Notes under the pieces: model-generated
Told to the model about the DNA's origin: nothing
The model's input: the letters and a program-made list of their open reading frames with translations, nothing else
Databases searched by the model: none
From: Deinococcus sp.
Lineage (GTDB): Bacteria; Deinococcota; Deinococci; Deinococcales; Deinococcaceae
Reading direction: 5' to 3'
DNA: 6,725 bases
NCBI RefSeq assembly: GCF_025362455.1
Contig: NZ_JANYGJ010000073.1
Span: 1 to 6,725, forward strand
Position numbers and translations under genes: made by a program
Part shown: positions 5,672 to 6,725 of the stretch, one piece after another
Position numbering within the stretch: the stretch's first letter is position 1
How the letters are laid out: each line of letters begins with the position of its first letter

Positions 5672-6355
5672 GTGGACGAGTACCTGTTCCAGCACTTCAC
5701 CACCCATCTGGAGGCGGTTCACGCCGCGCACGGCCACCAGACCGACTTCCGGAGATTGGCCTCCGACATGGGCATCCGGGTCCGGCAGGGCGAGCACAAC
5801 TCGCTGGTGTGGGGCGACCCGCCGCTGATTACCCTGGGCGCCTCGGACTACGGCGCCCGCCGGAACTTCAGCGCCATGCATGAGATCGCCCACCTGCTGC
5901 TCAAAACTTGCGGCGCCGAAGCCGAGTTGCTGCACCACTTCGGCAGCTTCGAGGACGCCGCACCCCACATCGAAGCCTGGTGCAACCACGCCGCCGGGTT
6001 GCTGCTGCTGCCCGCCCCCGTGCTGGACGCCGCTGAGCAGTCGCACGGCCTGAGCGCCGCCTGCGTGCTGGCGCTGCACCTGGGGGGCCGGGTCAGCCTG
6101 GGCGCGGCCCTGCGCCGCCTGGTCTACGCCGAGCCGGAGCGGCGAGTGGCGGGCTTTGTCAGCACGGCCAGTCGCTGCGTCAGCGACGTGGCCAAACTTA
6201 ACCTCTCCATTCCCTTCTGGAGATACGACGCCCTGCCCGCCAGCATCCCGAAAGCGGGCGTTCGGCAGCGCACCTTTCGCGTCGGCCAAAGCGAAGGCAC
6301 CCATCTCAGGGTGCCGGGCGCTGCGGTGGGGCTGGGGCTACTGGTGGCCGACTAA
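5672..6355 (+). CDS. ImmA/IrrE-family metallo-endopeptidase
   Basis: A 227-residue protein from the GTG at 5672. Zinc motif HEIAH at residues 70-74 (SAMHEIAHLLL), with IEAWCNHAAGLLLLPAP (100-116) giving the third ligand E101 and the usual 'N-x-x-A-x-x-L-L-x-P' pattern. Upstream, TDFRRLASDMGIRVRQ is the typical family N-terminal region. Members cleave an XRE-type repressor to release target genes, and the XRE gene just upstream is the natural substrate. GTG is preferred because GGAG at 5660-5663 lies 8 bases upstream and high GC3 begins there. ATG at 5639 would overlap the XRE gene by 20 bases and add 11 residues with poor codon bias. The HTH and peptidase are in different frames, so a once-fused protein split by a frameshift cannot be excluded. 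The C-terminal part after about residue 150 has no motif I recognise. Confidence 0.9.
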   Translation: MDEYLFQHFTTHLEAVHAAHGHQTDFRRLASDMGIRVRQGEHNSLVWGDPPLITLGASDYGARRNFSAMHEIAHLLLKTCGAEAELLHHFGSFEDAAPHIEAWCNHAAGLLLLPAPVLDAAEQSHGLSAACVLALHLGGRVSLGAALRRLVYAEPERRVAGFVSTASRCVSDVAKLNLSIPFWRYDALPASIPKAGVRQRTFRVGQSEGTHLRVPGAAVGLGLLVAD

Positions 6356-6523
6356 GTATGTCTTTGCTAACGTTTCGGGCTTCCGCAAAAAGCGCTTCAT
6401 CCCTCCACTCCCGCCAGGACATACTTTCATCCTCACTCGCTCCGCTCGGTAAACCTAAAGCTTTAGAAGGAGATACTAATACCGCTCTAGATCAGTTCCG
6501 TTCCAGAGTAGTGCAGCGCCCGG
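6356..6523. other. Intergenic region with an orphan palindrome and ribosome-binding-site-like sequence
   Basis: No gene is supported here. CTAAAGCTTTAG (6455-6466) is a perfect 12-bp palindrome immediately followed by AAGGAG (6467-6472), a strong Shine-Dalgarno match, but no start codon with a credible frame follows. A 7-bp inverted pair GCAGCGC/GCGCTGC (6513-6519, 6549-6555) spans the end of the convergent small ORF. Confidence 0.4.
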
Positions 6524-6709
6524 TCAGGAACCGTCAGCCGGGTCGGGTGCGCTGCTCTCACCTGTCTGCCGGGCGGGGTCGCTAACGTCGGCGGGCGAGA
6601 GGTTGGTGTTGGCGCCGTAGCTGACATCCGCGCTGCCGCTGCGCTGCGCCGCCGTTTCAGGCCTGGTGGGCTGTGGTTGAGTGGGCTGGGGTTTGGTTGA
6701 GTTGTCCAT
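6524..6709 (-). CDS. Small proline-rich hydrophilic protein, hypothetical
   Basis: A 61-residue minus-strand frame starting MDNSTKPQPTQPQPT, then ETAAQRSGSADVSYGANTN, with an acidic, Ser/Pro-rich tail. It is low-complexity and probably unstructured, with no signal peptide or membrane segment. Codons mostly end in G or C, like the host genes, which supports coding. An in-frame TGA five codons upstream fixes ATG (6707-6709) as the first possible start. No Shine-Dalgarno sequence is visible in the 16 bases before the window ends. It converges with the peptidase gene. Function is unknown, and it may be a chance frame in GC-rich DNA. Confidence 0.4.
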   Translation of the reverse strand: MDNSTKPQPTQPQPTRPETAAQRSGSADVSYGANTNLSPADVSDPARQTGESSAPDPADGS

Positions 6710-6725
6710 ACCGCAGTCTGCTCAG

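Noticed and set aside
5669..6304. Minus-strand 211-codon frame opposite the peptidase
   Set aside because: Long antisense frames are expected in GC-rich coding DNA. The plus strand has the HEIAH zinc motif and proper codon bias; the antisense product is Gly/Gln/Val-rich without motifs.
6358..6585. Plus-strand frame just after the peptidase gene
   Set aside because: It has no ribosome binding site and no motif, and its second half is antisense to the better-biased small ORF at 6524-6709.

Overview
The window has GC-rich coding DNA at its edges and an AT-richer block of genes in the middle. The right edge encodes an XRE-type regulator next to an ImmA/IrrE-type (HEXXH) peptidase. This pairing, with high GC3 in those genes, suggests a Deinococcus-like bacterium. 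That assignment is an inference from gene types and composition, not from a marker gene. The first 57 bases are a pure C run, which looks like a contig-end artefact.

Layout. Positions 58-375 (minus) hold the N-terminal part of a small membrane protein that runs off the window. A regulatory leader of about 105 bp overlaps its start, and downstream of that leader lies a signal-less N-acetylmuramoyl-L-alanine amidase (483-989, plus). A symmetric terminator separates the amidase from a convergent gene for an exported 163-aa protein of unknown family (1049-1540, minus). At 1790-2068 the 'membrane-protein start plus leader' unit appears a second time. The membrane-protein copy is decayed, but the leader is still about 84% identical and now precedes a different signal-less enzyme of the phosphodiester glycosidase (NAGPA-like) family (2095-2739). 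A 16-bp hairpin follows. Then come two paralogous proteins, the first clearly exported and the second with a weaker N-terminal signal (2811-3482 and 3612-4229), sharing FASPY, GVWT, VGRW and EDYP blocks and a Cys pair spaced exactly 21 residues apart. On the minus strand, 4375-4902 encodes a LuxR/NarL-type regulator with a degenerate receiver domain. On the plus strand, 5167-5658 and 5672-6355 encode the XRE/ImmA-IrrE pair. A short proline-rich ORF lies at the right edge (6524-6709, minus).

How it may work together. Two cell-envelope hydrolases lacking signal peptides share one duplicated, palindrome-bearing leader, and each has a small, likely exported companion beside it. One reading is an accessory envelope-attack or competition locus, with hydrolase effectors and exported protective partners. 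This is inference: no secretion system is visible, and one companion is convergent rather than co-transcribed. The leader carries a TATG-N7-CATA palindrome with the same half-site spacing as the Deinococcus radiation/desiccation response motif bound by DdrO. That makes control by an XRE-type repressor and an ImmA/IrrE protease worth testing.
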